From Tipula vernalis (Eukaryota; Arthropoda; Insecta; Diptera; Tipulidae), in contig OY282560.1 in NCBI GenBank assembly GCA_958295665.1, positions 53,072,333 to 53,136,332 of the forward strand: DNA of 64,000 nt, given 5' to 3'. The position numbers were made by a program, and so were the translations under genes. Positions 32,301 through 44,659 of this stretch are shown here, piece after piece (positions within the stretch are counted from its first letter, which is position 1; each line of letters starts with the position of its first letter). Below the pieces are notes generated by a model, which saw nothing but the letters and a program-made list of their open reading frames with translations, was not told where the DNA came from and searched no databases.

Positions 32301-32961
32301 TGGAATTTGACGTGAATTAAGTATATTCGGTTCGGTAGGAGACCCGAAATTAAAATTAATTTTTATAAAAATAAAAATGTAGCACTTGCCGTAACTATTT
32401 TCAGCCTTAAATAAGAAAATCTAAAAGAAAAACGAGAAAATAGTTTGCGAAATAATAAATAATAATGTGAAGCAATTTACTATAGTTGTGGAAATATGGG
32501 GGCGGCAAATTGGTATCATGTCTCTGTAGAAGGAGAATAGTGAATATTTCATAAAATCTGGCATATATGTGAAACTATCTTCAATAAATTTTGCACAACT
32601 ATCTTTCATCGATTGAAGTTCAGCTCGGAATTAGACTTTAGAAAGAATTCTTCAAAACCTCTCTCTTAATTTAACACCAATCAAACTGCATTTCTAACTA
32701 TCCAATAAACTTGAAAAGAATTGGCTATTTCTTTCGTAATTATACAATTCGACCCAATTTCTGACCCTATTTAAGATTTCCTCAAGCAAATATTAAACAA
32801 GTTAAACATTGCAGAAGATAGCAATTCAAACTCAGATAGATTGTTGAATTAGACATCAAATTGAACAAATTTGAGATACATCTTTGAAATGGTGAGCTTC
32901 TAGGACTGCACAAAATTTGTTGTAACCAAGTACTAGTTGTTTGTAAATTTCACTATTTTTT
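32301..32961. other. AT-rich DNA without a gene
   Basis: Lies between the truncated edge of gypsy A and the LINE target duplication. No gag homology seen. Confidence 0.5.
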
Positions 32962-32972
32962 AACTAGGATCT

Positions 32973-34986
32973 GGAAAGAAGAACATTGGAAAGACTGATC
33001 GACGTGTACATACGTGCAAAAATAAAACCCAATAATTGGGCGACTTCTCAGCATGCGTACTGCAAAGGGATATCTGTGGACACGGCTCTGCATTCCCTGG
33101 TGCGAACAATTGAGAAATCAATCCAATCGAAAGAGTACTGTATGGTAGCCTTCCTCGATATAGAGGGCGCCTTTAACAATGTCAGGACGGAGGCAGTTCG
33201 GGCAGTTCTTTCTTAGATGTGGACTACCCCTTAAGGAGGCTGATAAATTAGATGCTAGAATGCAGGATTATTAACGCGGATATGGGGGAATCTACCATTA
33301 AGAGGCGAGTAGTTAGAGGAACTCCGCAAGATGGTGTTCTATCACCTCTTCTCTGGAACATAGTTATCAATGGATTACTTTTGGAACTGGAGAGGGAGGG
33401 AATAGGGGTGATAGCGTATGCAGATGACGTAGCGATCGCGATCTCGGGGAAGTACCTAGGCACGATTAAGGAAGTCATGCAACACGCGCTCGTAATCATT
33501 ACAAAGTGGGCCAGCAAATGTGGACTGGGTATAAATCCATCCAAAACAGAGCTGGTACTCTTCACCAAGAAATATAAAATTTCGGTACTCGCCCCTCCTA
33601 CCTTAAACGGCACGGCACTGGCCTTTACTGATAAGGCAAGTTTTCTGGGCATAATCTTGAACAGTAAGCTAAATTGGATGCCCAATATTTTAGAGAGAGT
33701 AAAGAAGTCCACCATGGCTCTGTACTCATGTAGGAACGCTATGGGGTCTAAAACCAGAGCTGGTACACCGGCTCGTCACCGCTGTAGTCAGACCGATTCT
33801 GATGTACGGGGTGAGTGTGTGGTGGGCAGCACTAAACAAGAAAACTTATAAGAATAAGATAGAGAAGGTACAGAGAACGGCCTGCTTGCTTATAAGCGGG
33901 GCACTGAGGACAACCCCTACACGTGCTCTGGAGGCTATGTTCTACCTTCTTCCTGTCGACATCTTTGGTAAGCAGAGAGCGGCAACTACGGCTGCACGAC
34001 TCTCTGCCGTATTTGAGTGGAAATGTCTTCAGACGGGCCACTCGACGATTGGCAGGTCGCTAAAGGCAGATGTGGAGAATAGTGACTACACGATACCGAT
34101 TGTATGCTTTGAAAAAGGTTTCCAGACTCTTCTCCCCTCAAGGGAATTCTATACAATTCTATACTGACGGCTCCAAGCTAGACGGCAAAGTCGGAGCAGG
34201 AGTCTATTGTGACAAATTAAATGTGAATATATCTGTTCGTCTTCCTGATCGCTGCCGTGTGTACCAGACGGAGGTGGTATCGATTGAGGAAGCGCTGATT
34301 TGGTTGAAGCATAATGTCTTATTCACAAGGCATATAACAATATATGTGAACAGCCAGGCGGCAATCAAGTCGCTGGAATCAGTTTCTCTGACGTCCGTGG
34401 TGGCATTGAAGTGCCGCTCATCTCTTAACGAGATGAGTGAGCATTTCAATATCCAGATAGTCTGGGTCCCCGGTCACTCGGACGTAATGGGGAACTGCAG
34501 GGCGGACGAACTGGCAAGGCAAGGTACAACTCTCCAATTGAAACCGGAAAGGTCAAATCTGGGGAGGCCCATAGCAGCGTTTTATAGGGCGCTTAGAATG
34601 AGGCGATAGCCTCGGCACAAAAGAGGTGAACTGACACCATACTATGCTATGTAGCGCAGCAAGTCTGGTCGAAACTGGATTTGAAGCGCTCCAAAACACT
34701 AATATCCCTACGTGGACCTGACTTAAGTACAGTCGTGGGGGTGCTCACAGGACACTGCCTCATTGGGGAGCATGCGAAGAGGCTTGGGTCAATGGCAAAT
34801 GACTTCTGTAGAAGCTGTATGGATGAGGAGGAAACTCTGAGCCACCTCCTCTGTCCATGCCCGGCGCTAGCTTACAGGAGGCATAAACATCTGGACAAGT
34901 ATAGTTTGGACGGCCTTATGGATCTCGAGAACTGCAATGTGCGAGATATCTTACGCTACATAAGTAGCTCAAAATGGTTCCAATGA
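32973..34986 (+). pseudogene. LINE ORF2 remnant: reverse transcriptase, RNase H, C-terminal zinc motif
   Basis: Reverse transcriptase blocks: SQHAYCKGISVDTALHSL near 33045-33098, MVAFLDIEGAFNNV, a frameshifted patch at 33214-33252, RRVVRGTPQDGVLSPLLWN near 33303-33359 (Asp where TPQGG is usual), and catalytic IAYADDVAIAI near 33412-33444. Frameshift near 33750-33800, then ILMYGVSVWWAALNKK. RNase H domain: QFYTDGSKLDGKVGAGVY near 34154, TEVVSIEEAL near 34269, IYVNSQAAIKSL near 34340 (Asn where the family has Asp) and WVPGHSDVMGNCRADELA. The C-terminal motif FCRSCMDEEETLSHLLCPCP (near 34804-34863) is typical of I/LOA/R1-type LINEs. Lesions make it inactive. A more decayed relative lies at 53350-55190. 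Confidence 0.9.
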
Positions 34987-35090
34987 AAGTGTAAGGGGAG
35001 TAGGATCCCTTGGTATCACAACGGACCGTCATCGGGCTAAGTGTGCGTTTTGGCAGAGCCACTCTAACCTAACCTAACCTAACCTAACCT
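32973..35090 (+). mobile_element. 5'-truncated LINE with 11-bp target duplication
   Basis: About 2.1 kb flanked by AACTAGGATCT (32962-32972) and AACTAGGACCT (35091-35101), one mismatch in 11. The left edge begins inside the reverse transcriptase ORF. The right edge ends in a 3' UTR with GGATCCCTTGGTATCAC and a (CCTAA)n tail. This is the signature of target-primed reverse transcription with 5' truncation. Confidence 0.88.
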
Positions 35091-35091
35091 A
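35064..35091 (+). repeat. (CCTAA)n 3' tail of the LINE
   Basis: Five to six perfect units of CCTAA at the 3' end of the LINE, directly before the target duplication. The unit equals the arthropod telomere repeat strand (TTAGG complement), but position and length say LINE tail. Confidence 0.9.
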
Positions 35092-35101
35092 ACTAGGACC
35101 T

Positions 35102-37569
35102 TATAAGATTAATCGATCACAATTTGAAGTTGAATATTGTGCGAAAAAGAAATTCATGAAACATTGGATTTGTGGCTATATCTTTTTCCTTAATATTGAG
35201 ACAATAAATTTTAGAGATCATCCGATGAGTTAACTGGAACCGCTGAGCAGATCATGAAAAATCCTTTTGGAATTCCATTTAGGGATCCTAACCTAGTACC
35301 TCCTCAGTCCAAACGCCGCAGGGACCTAGATGGAATTTTAGAATTATTCATTTTAAAAGATTTCATTTACAGTTCTCTTCTTTCCTTACTGTTTTAGATG
35401 TTTGATTTTTCTTTTCGAGAGAACACGAATTCCAAATCATAAATTTAAAAATATCGAAATTTTAAAAATTACAACTAAAAAAATTCGTGATCTTAATAAA
35501 ATTCGAAATTCTTAGTTCAGGGAACCTTCAACTTCGATTTTAAGAATTCTGATGATTACTGAGCTTCGAAAATCTGAGATTGGAATGTTGAAACTTTTCA
35601 AATCTTGAAATTGACGGTGAAAACATTTAGAATTTGAATAATTCTGCATTTAAACCTAAAATATTTAAATCAGTCAAATTTTGAAAATTTGGAAATTGAA
35701 TGTTGAAGTTTAGAAAATTAGGTAATAATTCAATGTTGATAAAATTTCGAAATCATACTAATTCGCTAGAGTGTTCTTCGTAAGAATTTACAACTTTTTT
35801 CAGTTAAGTCCCATAATAATAAAATTATTTAAAAAATTAAAATTATTTTGGAGCTTTGAAATTTAGAAATTTGGAGCTATAATTGAATGTGAAGTGAATT
35901 CCTAATTTCATTGTTTAAAACCATCATTGTGGGAAAATTTTGAAGATCCAACTTCCTTAGTTTATTAAGCTTTGAACATTTACACCAGAGTCACACGAAT
36001 TTCTGAAAATGTAAATGCTTAGCAACGGTGTTGACGCAATTTTTAGAATTTAAAAAAAAAAAAATTAACCTTAAAAAAAGAGAACGATGCCCTATAATCT
36101 TGTTCACAACTAGAAATGTAATATATGTAATTCGATTTGACCTGCTCAAACTTTGAGATATCTTTGCCTCGAGATATCGTTCTTATTAGTTATATATAAA
36201 ATAAATAAATCGATCCAAAATTTACTATTCAAAGGCTACAAAATTACAGCCAGGAACAGGTGCAGTTCTGTAAATGTACCTATAAACTTTTAATTTTCCT
36301 AATCAGCAACTTAGCCTGAAAAGGCTTTTTAATAAAATAAATTCCAATCTGAGAGTTTAATTAATAAAATAACATAAAATATTAAAACTTTTCACGATAA
36401 AATAAAATCAACGGGCTTTTACAACCAACTGCCAATGTTCCAAGAGTGTTTCAATTTTGGGGTAATTTAGTACCCGTATAAGTTCGTTTACAATCTTACT
36501 TGCCATGAATGGAAAAAATTTCAGTAAAGAATTTTGGGATCAAAATTCTTAATTGTGTATTAAATCTGATTAAAAGCCTCATGAAAATGCATATTAAAAT
36601 ACGTGACGCCCAAAAGTTGGTATCCAATGTAATGTTTAGATAGTAAATATCTGTTCATAAATAAATTCAAGGCGAAAAGGCCCTTTTTAATTTAACGGCT
36701 GCTTCCTTGCTAAATTCAATGTCAACTCAAATAAAAAAATTCATGATTGTTGGGCTGGCATTAAATTTATTTAGCAAAGGAACAAACCATTATTGGCTTC
36801 ACATTAACTAAAGGTTTGTTATTTCAAATAAGATTTAATTTCAAATGTTTCGAATGATTTTTTTTTTTTTTTTTGTTATTTTAAGTGGGTGGCATATACT
36901 AAAGATACATCTTAAACCCGCACGTGATCTGACTGAAAACGTCCTAGTTAAATACAACAAGTAAACGATTGACTGCCTGAAGGTGGTCTGAAAGACTGAC
37001 CGAAAGTAGTCTGAGTTCGGTCAACTAACGTTTGTTGGTTGAGTCAGTTTTTATATTGAGTTAAACATATAAACGTTAATTTGGTTAAACTGAAAGATGT
37101 TTTCATATTATCAGTGACGTTCAAACTATCAATTTAGTCAAATAAACAAATCCCATTTACCTAACCATCAACCCAAAATTTTAGTCAGATCACTTTCAAA
37201 GATTTTATAGATTTGGACGCTAAATAGCTATTCTAAAGTAGATTTTGACGAATAAATCATTTTTATTAGTCATATTAGCATTACCTGTAAAAATTGGAAT
37301 TTTTCAGGGACTGTAATGGAAAGCCGGAGAGACTCGAAGAGAACTGTACAAAACTTAATCCAAAAAGGTATTGCAGAAGCGAACAACACCACAGGGATCA
37401 CATTCTGAGAGCTAATTGACGAACAGATTAAGGTAGCAAAGAGAAATCGCAGAAGAATTTGTATGACAAAAAGTTGACGATAGACTAACCCCAAAAATGA
37501 AACGTAAGGTAAAACTAATTTGTTTTATTTGTGCGGTTAGTCCGGGTCCGGGTCCCCTTCTTAAATTAT
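35102..37569. other. AT-rich DNA, no gene recognised
   Basis: Contains a degraded SINE at 35245-35335, long stretches of ATTTTGAAAATTT-type simple DNA (35430-35960) and a T-run near 36859-36874. The stretch 37316-37490 has an open plus-strand reading for about 27 codons then stops, with no motif I recognise. Confidence 0.5.
35245..35335 (-). repeat. Degraded SINE remnant related to 26938-27130
   Basis: Shares ATGAAAAATCC, a TAGGGATCC-like box B region, GTACCTCC and CAAACGCCGCAGG-like words in the same order as the better SINE copy, but diverged and missing the box A end. Confidence 0.5.
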
Positions 37570-37800
37570 TTGTTAATTCTGATAGTTTTCACAGATATCT
37601 TGATTCTTTGAGCATTTAGCTGTCGTATTACGGTCCCAAATGTTGCTTTTAGTACCTGTTATGCTCTTCCGATTATCTTTCCCACAGTTCTTTCCGAATA
37701 CTTCATCTTTCTGCCACACTTTGTCCTACGACCTTTCATTGCCTGTTGAATATGGTGACCGGGCAGTTTTTGCTACTGATCCTACAGTGCCATAGATTTT
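37570..37800 (-). pseudogene. Possible Tc1/mariner transposase DNA-binding fragment
   Basis: Minus-strand reading from 37740 gives GRRTKCGRKMKYSERTVGK with a following IIGRA-stop, then VLKATFGTVIRQLNAQRIKI and SVKTIR. The pattern GRK, basic residues, S-R, then I-LN---I-VS-TIR resembles the second helix-turn-helix of Tc1-like transposases. A TGSVA-like GTVGSVAKTARS lies just upstream in another frame. No catalytic domain found. Weak similarity. Confidence 0.35.
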
Positions 37801-39964
37801 TGGCTATTACTTGAAAATAATCGATTCACTAACCTTCCCCACAGAAAAAATATTTAACTTGATTTCGAAAATTTTAAATAAATAAAACACTTACTTAAAA
37901 ACTTGCGAAACACATGGAATTGATGAAAAAAGGGCAGTTTGGCTCAGCAAAAATTAAATATTTTGAAAGTTCGAGCTTGGAAGGCAGCTTAAATTATCTT
38001 AATCAATAATCAAATTAAATTATTTTAAACAAACTAACCAACTGAGTTTTGCGAAAATAGAAGTGGCATCGATCTGTAGACAAATTACTAAGAAAAACAC
38101 TTAACTAACCAATCAAGTCTATATTATGCGCAAAGTTTTTCATTAATCATCGCGATCCTTTCAGAAGTGGCATTCTATTTTTAGATGTCTAGCTCAATTT
38201 TGTAAATCGTCTTCAAACAAAAAAAAAACAAAGACAATTAGTCTCTAAAATTATTTCTATCTTAGTGAACCATCATTTTCAATGTAATTAAATCAATTAA
38301 TGTTAATGTTTAAAAATAGAAGCCTGGAGCAAGTTGTGTCACATAGCTTACTCATATCTACACATACATATGTACATAAAAGAGAAATGCATATTTTAAG
38401 CGTGTGTTGTTTTTTATATTTACATACTTAATTAACACTTGATTAGGCATATCGCAGCTCAACGTATTGACAACAACAACAAAAAACATTAAATTTATCG
38501 CAATAAAATAATCGCTTATCGCTAGTTTAAATATGGCGCTCCGTTATACGTACACCATTGAAGCAAACACAAAAAATAAAAAATTTCAGAACCTTTCAGA
38601 AACAAGATTTTATAAGACAAAATGTCACCACAGGATTTTTATATTTTTTACCAAATCGATTAAATTCTGACATATGTCATGTCATACCTACAAAACAAAA
38701 CAAAAAAAACTGTACATATTTTGTTTTAATATTTGAGCGCGCATTTTTTAGCCAAATATTTCATACCTACTCGTACATCGGATAAGCGTGCAAAAGCACG
38801 TGATTTTATGTAAATATTTGAGTTTGAGTTGTGTAGAGTACAACAAATATATAAATTTTATAAATTTTATATTTTTGACAAATCGTTTTTTGTGAGAGCA
38901 CACACATAAATTTCCTGAATGAGTAAAAAAATGTGTATAATACTTTTCGACCCCAGCAAAACGAAACAAAATAATATTAATCTTTTAAATGGTAAATTTG
39001 TACATAACCTTAGACAACGGCAGATATCTACAACAATAACATTTAAAACTAAAAATAGTTTGGCGCGTTTTTCGTTTTTTTTTTTTTTTTTTTTTTTTGT
39101 AAAACAACCATCGTTGAATTGATTGTTTATGATAAAATCTTTAAAATATTTTGTTGGTATAAAAATTATACTCTGATAGAAAAATATGGTAAGTAAGATG
39201 TCTTTTATATAATACAATGTTGCAGAACATTAATAATAAATATGAAAAAAAAATGTCATTGAAAAATATAACCGGTTAGATTATTGTGTGCTCAAATATA
39301 TAGCAAAAAGACATTAAAAATGTATTTTAACAACAACCACAACAAATTTTTCTTAAAGCTGATTGTTGAATTTAGGTGAGGAATTAATTATATGGGAAAT
39401 AATAAAATTTTAGTCTCGCTATAACTATCGTTATGTCAATAGGCCAAAATTTCATAGTACAAGATTTGTTTAGTACAACCATAAATCATTTGTATAATCA
39501 TGGACCACCTGTAAAAATACCGCCCCGTATAAGTAAATCTGAATCTCAAATTATTTTGTTCCATAATATTTATTTTTATATTTTTAATTTGTTTGGCCTT
39601 CGATCAACGTGAAACCGCCAAATGCAAACAATGCTTTTAACGATTTTTAGTTAAACAAGAATTACTTAAAACAATCGGGGTTTGAGATAGGCTAATCAAT
39701 ATGTTTTGTTTTAAATTTGCAATAAAAAATCAAAAAATTAACAACTATGGAAGACCGATTCGTTCCAAGCATCGAGGAGCCATCGTTGTGCAATATCAGA
39801 TATTCATTAAATTCAATGAAGTACCATCGTCGGCGTTCAATACTCAAGAAAGGAGGACTTTTACTAATTTGCCAAAGGATCGGTTGTTGTTTCCAGATTA
39901 CTTTTACTTTAGGTTTTTTCGGCAAAATAGGTTTGGTGACTAAAAAATACAAAAAATCACTCCT

Positions 39965-40280
39965 TTTAGGGGTTTGTCACGCTTATTTTTAAATTAGTGT
40001 AATTTTTAGACATTTTTTACAAAAATTGAGTAAATTTACACGAAAATCAAAAAAATTGTCCTTAGGGTTAACTATAGGGTTTGTAATCACCCTTGGTAGG
40101 GGTACTCTTTGCTAACTATAGGAGGAACGAAAAGCCCCTAAACAAAAAAAAAACAGAGATAAATGCAACAAAACCCTCAAAGAGGTACTTTTGGGGCATT
40201 TTGAAGGGTGAAGCACCTCGTTTAGGGGTAGTGAAGCCCCTCGTTTAGGGTTTGCGAAACCTATTTTTTGTAACGTAAAC
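39965..40280 (+). repeat. Island of recurrent AGGGGTTT-like words
   Basis: Repeated TAGGGG/AGGGTTT/AAACCCC words (for example GAAGCCCCTCGTTTAGGGTT near 40229-40248) recur in both orientations across about 300 bp, alternating with A-rich runs. It is not a strict tandem repeat. It may be several short inverted units. Confidence 0.4.
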
Positions 40281-40779
40281 CCCAAAAAATATAAAATTAA
40301 AGTAGTCTGGAAATGGTAACCAAACTTTCGAACCCTTTGTATATTTTGACTTGACTGTACCTAAGATTTTAATGTCTATAAGTAGGACTGTAATTAACGT
40401 CACAATTAGTTTAAAAAAATAAAAATTTAAAGCCTTAAATCAATCAGCAAATTTCCGTGAATTTTTATCAGGTGACTATAATTGTTGGGTCTTCTTCTCT
40501 GCATTACATTACAACACATAAGACTGAAGTTAATTGATCTGTCTAAAACGTCTCTGGGAGGGATTACCGTCACATGACATCACTAGCATCACCATCGGGA
40601 CGATTCATTTATATATATACATACATATATACATAATTTATTTGTTTACAGAGCCACCTACAAAATCATTTCTCAAAGGGGTCACCAAGCAACCCAATTG
40701 GTGACCCCTGTGAGAGATTGATTTAATTCTGTAAAAAAAAATATAAAACGTCTACGGTAGACGACACAAAATTCTAAAC

Positions 40780-40860
40780 ATTGATGGCACAAATATTCTG
40801 AGTCCAATAGAACCGCCCGGATTGATGGCACAATATTCTGAGTCCAATGGAACCACCCCA
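40780..40860 (+). repeat. 40-bp tandem duplication
   Basis: Two copies of ATTGATGGCACAA(A)TATTCTG, AGTCCAAT and GGAACC(G/A)CCC follow each other directly with three or four differences. Confidence 0.85.
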
Positions 40861-41704
40861 TTTGTGTAGTGTTATTTTGGCCCTGATTAGCGTATAACAT
40901 GTTAAACAAGATGCATTCGTTGGCTGGAGAGAAGATTCCGAATAGTTTTCTACTGCAATATGGTTGAAATATTTACCATATACTATGGCTACCTTATCAT
41001 TAAACAACCGATTATTGACACCAGAATTACTATAACTGAAAAATTTTGAAATCGGTTAATCAACGGGGTAACAGATATGTCGCCATAGGGTAATGCTGTA
41101 ATTTCAGGAACGGTTGCCGTTATTAATTTCATGATTCCGACATTTTGAAAAAATGTCGAGAGATTACAGTGGCAGATTTTAAATCATTCACGCCGGTTGC
41201 CTCCTGATAAGTTAAAAGACATTGACATTAATGTAAGTGCAATTGCGCTTCTCTGCCTGATAACAAAGTGTTTTCAACAAGACTTAAGAAAAAGTATCCA
41301 TCAGATATATGTCGAGCCAAGAGATGTTCTAAACACAGCAATAACAGCACCATTTAGGATATACGGATTTGGATTTGGAAAGACGGCATTTCCGAAATAT
41401 TGTTTAGTCTGATGGTATTCAACCAATTCCACCAAAAAGTGGAATCCATTAATCGAATTGAAAAACCAAAACGATGATATTTATGGTTATGGTTAATTTT
41501 TACAGGAGATTTCTAACGACACCACCCTTAAATGGTATTATTGTGAGTTGAGGATGATTTTTTTAAACATTTTTCGACTAATTTTACCGAAATCCAGTGT
41601 CAGTTGTATCGTATAACCTATCGGTTTCGAATAAATGGCCATAATGTTATGATAAATCGCTAAAAATTCCAAAAAAAACGGTGAACAAATAGTGAATTCA
41701 AGTT

Positions 41705-41885
41705 ACGATGCAGGGACTCGAAACCCCATGATCAGCGGCTTGTGACAGTGGGATTCGGGCTTGCAAACGATATCATCATATAACTGTAGCTCTTCATTAT
41801 GATGTAGGGACTCAGAACTCCGGTATCGGCGGCTGGTCTGAGTGGGTTAGCGGGCTCGCAGGTTTTATCATCATGCGAGCAACAA
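41705..41885. repeat. Two degenerate tRNA-like or SINE-like units
   Basis: Two related blocks about 110 bp apart. The first (41705-41775) reads GGGACTCGAAACCCC, then CAGCGGCT, GGGCTTGCAA and ATATCATCAT. The second (41812-41885) reads GGGACTCAGAACTCC, then CGGCGGCT, GGGCTCGCAG and TATCATCAT. On the minus strand the first contains a good box B (GGTTTCGAGTCCC). On the plus strand the second contains GAGTGGGTTAGCGGGCTC, like a tRNA D-arm. Polarity is contradictory, so the origin is unclear. Confidence 0.4.
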
Positions 41886-42775
41886 CATCAATGTAACAAA
41901 GATCCTGATGTGGTTTGCTACATGTGTAGAAAGTTTGAGGTCTTAAAACGAGTTCGCCAAAAACTATGCTGTTCTAGTTTAAGCTGAAGAGATGGAATAG
42001 AACAAATGTATGACTCAATTTTGAAATTCATAACCCGGCAGGGACCACAATCTCAAGATGCCTGCTAGTTTTACAAAACCGCTGTAACTGGTTTTAATGC
42101 AAAAACAAAATCGAGAATATCATACGCAAATGTTAGTGGCAAAGCCCGTTATTTCTCTAAAACAGAGTAGTGAAAACACGGCAAGTAATTCTGCAGCTGT
42201 TGAAAATTCTATGGAAGAATAAGAGAAGCTTGAATGAACCAAAAATGGCTGAACAAAGTAGTCCTTAATCCAGAAAATCACAATATGATTGAGGAGCCTT
42301 TGCTCTCACCTTCAAAATTACATCTTCCTCCACTTCATATAAAACTGGGCTTGGTGAAGCATCAAGGCTCTGGAAAAACTTGGTGACTGTTTTAAATGCT
42401 TGGTCGAGTACCTTCTACAATTAAGTGACGCAGGTAACTTCGACGGACCTCAAATACGAAAAATATTTCAGGATGAAAGTTTTGTAGCAACAATGACGGA
42501 GATAGAGAAAGCGCATGGGTAAACTTTCGCAATATTGAAAACAACATTTTTGAGAACAACAAAAGCCCAGATTATAAAAATATTATTATTGCAGATATGA
42601 TAGAAAATTACGAAAGATGAGGATGTTTGATGAGTGTAAAAGTCCATTTTCTATTCGCATTTGAATTACTTTCCACAAAATCTAAGTAGGCGATTACAGC
42701 GAAGAGCAAGGTGAAAGTTTTCACCGTCAGGATAGTGGCATCATCCCCTACTTTTGCGGAAATCGCGAAAAATAA
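41870..42775 (+). pseudogene. Decayed copy of a widespread arthropod repeat-encoded orphan protein
   Basis: Frames joined by many shifts recall a protein family I know only as an unnamed repeat in many arthropod genomes. Seen: a zinc-finger start CNKDPDVVCYMCRKFEVLKR near 41891-41950; VTGFNAKTKSRISYANVSG near 42078-42135; LHLPPLHIKLGLVKH near 42321-42361; FDGPQIRKIFQDE near 42437-42475; and near 42610-42740 GCLMSVKVHFLF, SHLNYFPQNL, then VGDYSEEQGESFH. The large central part is missing. Stops and frameshifts are frequent. Function of the family is unknown to me; a domain of transposon origin is possible. Confidence 0.65.
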
Positions 42776-44659
42776 CCAAAAAAAATGATATTTTTTATTA
42801 ATTAGTTGAAGGCAAGACAAACTCGTAGTGTCGCTCGAGTTTAGGATGAGTTTTTAAATTTCTTTCTTTACTAATTGTATCAGAATTTAGTATCTGTCAT
42901 TTGATAAATCACAAAAAAGGCATAACAGGCTGAAAACATTGAAAACATTACTAAAAAAATACTTATAACATTATCATTCAGGAATGGTGTTCCAATTCCT
43001 TTTTACAAATGTTTCGACCTCAATTAGACGCGATTGTAGTCATTTTGTTACAATGTATCTTTATTTGAAGATGTTCAGTTTGTGGAATTCAAAGTGTAGC
43101 TTTTACTACAATTTATTTAACAAAATATTAGTAAGTACTTACCTACATTGTACAGGATACACTGTTAAAATGATTCTAATGAGATTGAATGAATTTACCA
43201 ATGGTAAATTATCGATTTTCCATTTACGGTTAACTGGTTTACAACTTAATTGTTTTACCGGAACTAAAATTAATCAAAATTTTTCTTAAACCTGAGACAA
43301 CACAAAACGTGATTCATTTCAGTAAAATCTGAAATTTTATCCAATTCCAATAACACCAAAGACGACTAAAACCTTAAATAAACCATCATGTCAACTCACT
43401 TGGACTGTAATTAAAAATTCTCAATAATTTCGAAATAATCTATAATAATCTCAATTTCAAAAATACAATCAAAGTATCTCAAAAATTCTAATCGAAAATC
43501 CCGAATAATCCAAAATGTCGAAAAACTTAGGAAATTTTGAATGAGCTAGAATAAACTCGATTAGACCGCAGGAAAATTCGAATAAGTTCTATATGAAACT
43601 CGAATGATCTCGAACAATTTCAAAAATATCGAAAAATCTGGATATTAATTAATAATTTTGGAAAGTCAGTAAAGAAAACCTCGCGATGAAAAAGTTCGAA
43701 AAGGTGTGAAATAATCAAAAACTATGAAATTATCAATAAGCAATAATATTAATAAACATAATTCACTTCGTCAGCCCTGACATTAGATTCCATCATGTCA
43801 AACCAAACGATAACACCTGACCGCGCCCTTTAAAAATTGGCACGTGGTCAATGTGGCTTCGGGAGTCAAATGATTTGCGTTCAAGTAACTAGCAACGGTT
43901 GTTGTTGTGAGGAGACATTTTTAATTAGAGAAATTTTCTAATACCGGCCACTTTAAAAAAAAATAAAACGTATAATTTACAGGCGGGGAAAGAGTATCAA
44001 ATTCCTATTAATTCCAAAAAATTAAAAATAATTCGAAACATTGATTACACAAGTCTCTGGACGCAATCGAGACAATAATTTAAAAAAGTGTTTGGGGAAA
44101 CAAATTAGGTGTTTCAATAATCGCAGAAAAGAGAAGAAAATGTTGTCTCTAAATGAAGGATGGAGATAAGCAACCTATGTTAGAGAAAAGCTACAAAATT
44201 CGACCGAACAACAAAATAGGGAACGGCTAGAAGTGCATATACTAAACAAACTAACATACTGTATACCATAAAATATATTTCCCCCAAGGGTATCAAACAT
44301 ATACCATATACAATTTAATGTTATCCACCACTTAACTTTATCTAGAACCTTGAAAAAGGTGTATCGAAATTATATTTCCCCCAAATAATATACAAAGGTC
44401 ATGATCGCCGTGCATACATACATGCTTATTTGGAGCACCTGAACAAACAAGTAAACAAGAAGGTATTTTATATTACCACTAGGGATTAAACCAATTTAAT
44501 AAGCGGAAACTAGCAAAAAGCAGTAAATTTCAAAATAAAACCTTTTTTGTATTGTAGTGGTTTAATATACCAAATTAATTCGATTTGGACTACACAGTAT
44601 TTAAAGAAGTAGGTTCACTAAGTGGACAACAGGAGCCTAACTAGCCAACTCGACGCTAT
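42776..44659. other. AT-rich DNA, no gene recognised
   Basis: A 101-codon plus-strand ORF at 42984-43289 has no recognisable motif and is flanked by simple TCGAAAAAT-type DNA (43400-43740). A pair of related phrases (AAATATATTTCCCCCAAGGG near 44271 and TATATTTCCCCCAAATAAT near 44370) suggests a small duplication. Confidence 0.5.

Larger units (their letters stand above)
37801..41704. other. AT-rich DNA, no gene recognised
   Basis: Has CATACATATGTACATA (38364-38379), a T-run near 39079-39098, and short ORFs without motifs (39701-39992 overlapping frames; 41197-41412, 71 codons). A run of AGGGGT-type words occupies 39965-40280 and a 40-bp tandem duplication lies at 40780-40860. Confidence 0.5.

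Noticed and set aside
35064..35091. Telomere or interstitial telomeric array
   Set aside because: Only five to six units, directly adjoining a LINE 3' end and its target duplication.
39692..39992. Three overlapping ORFs of about 80 codons on both strands
   Set aside because: Mutually overlapping frames in AT-rich DNA without motifs; no basis to choose any.
42984..43289. 101-codon plus-strand ORF
   Set aside because: No recognisable domain, AT-driven composition, and no sign of exon boundaries that I could support.
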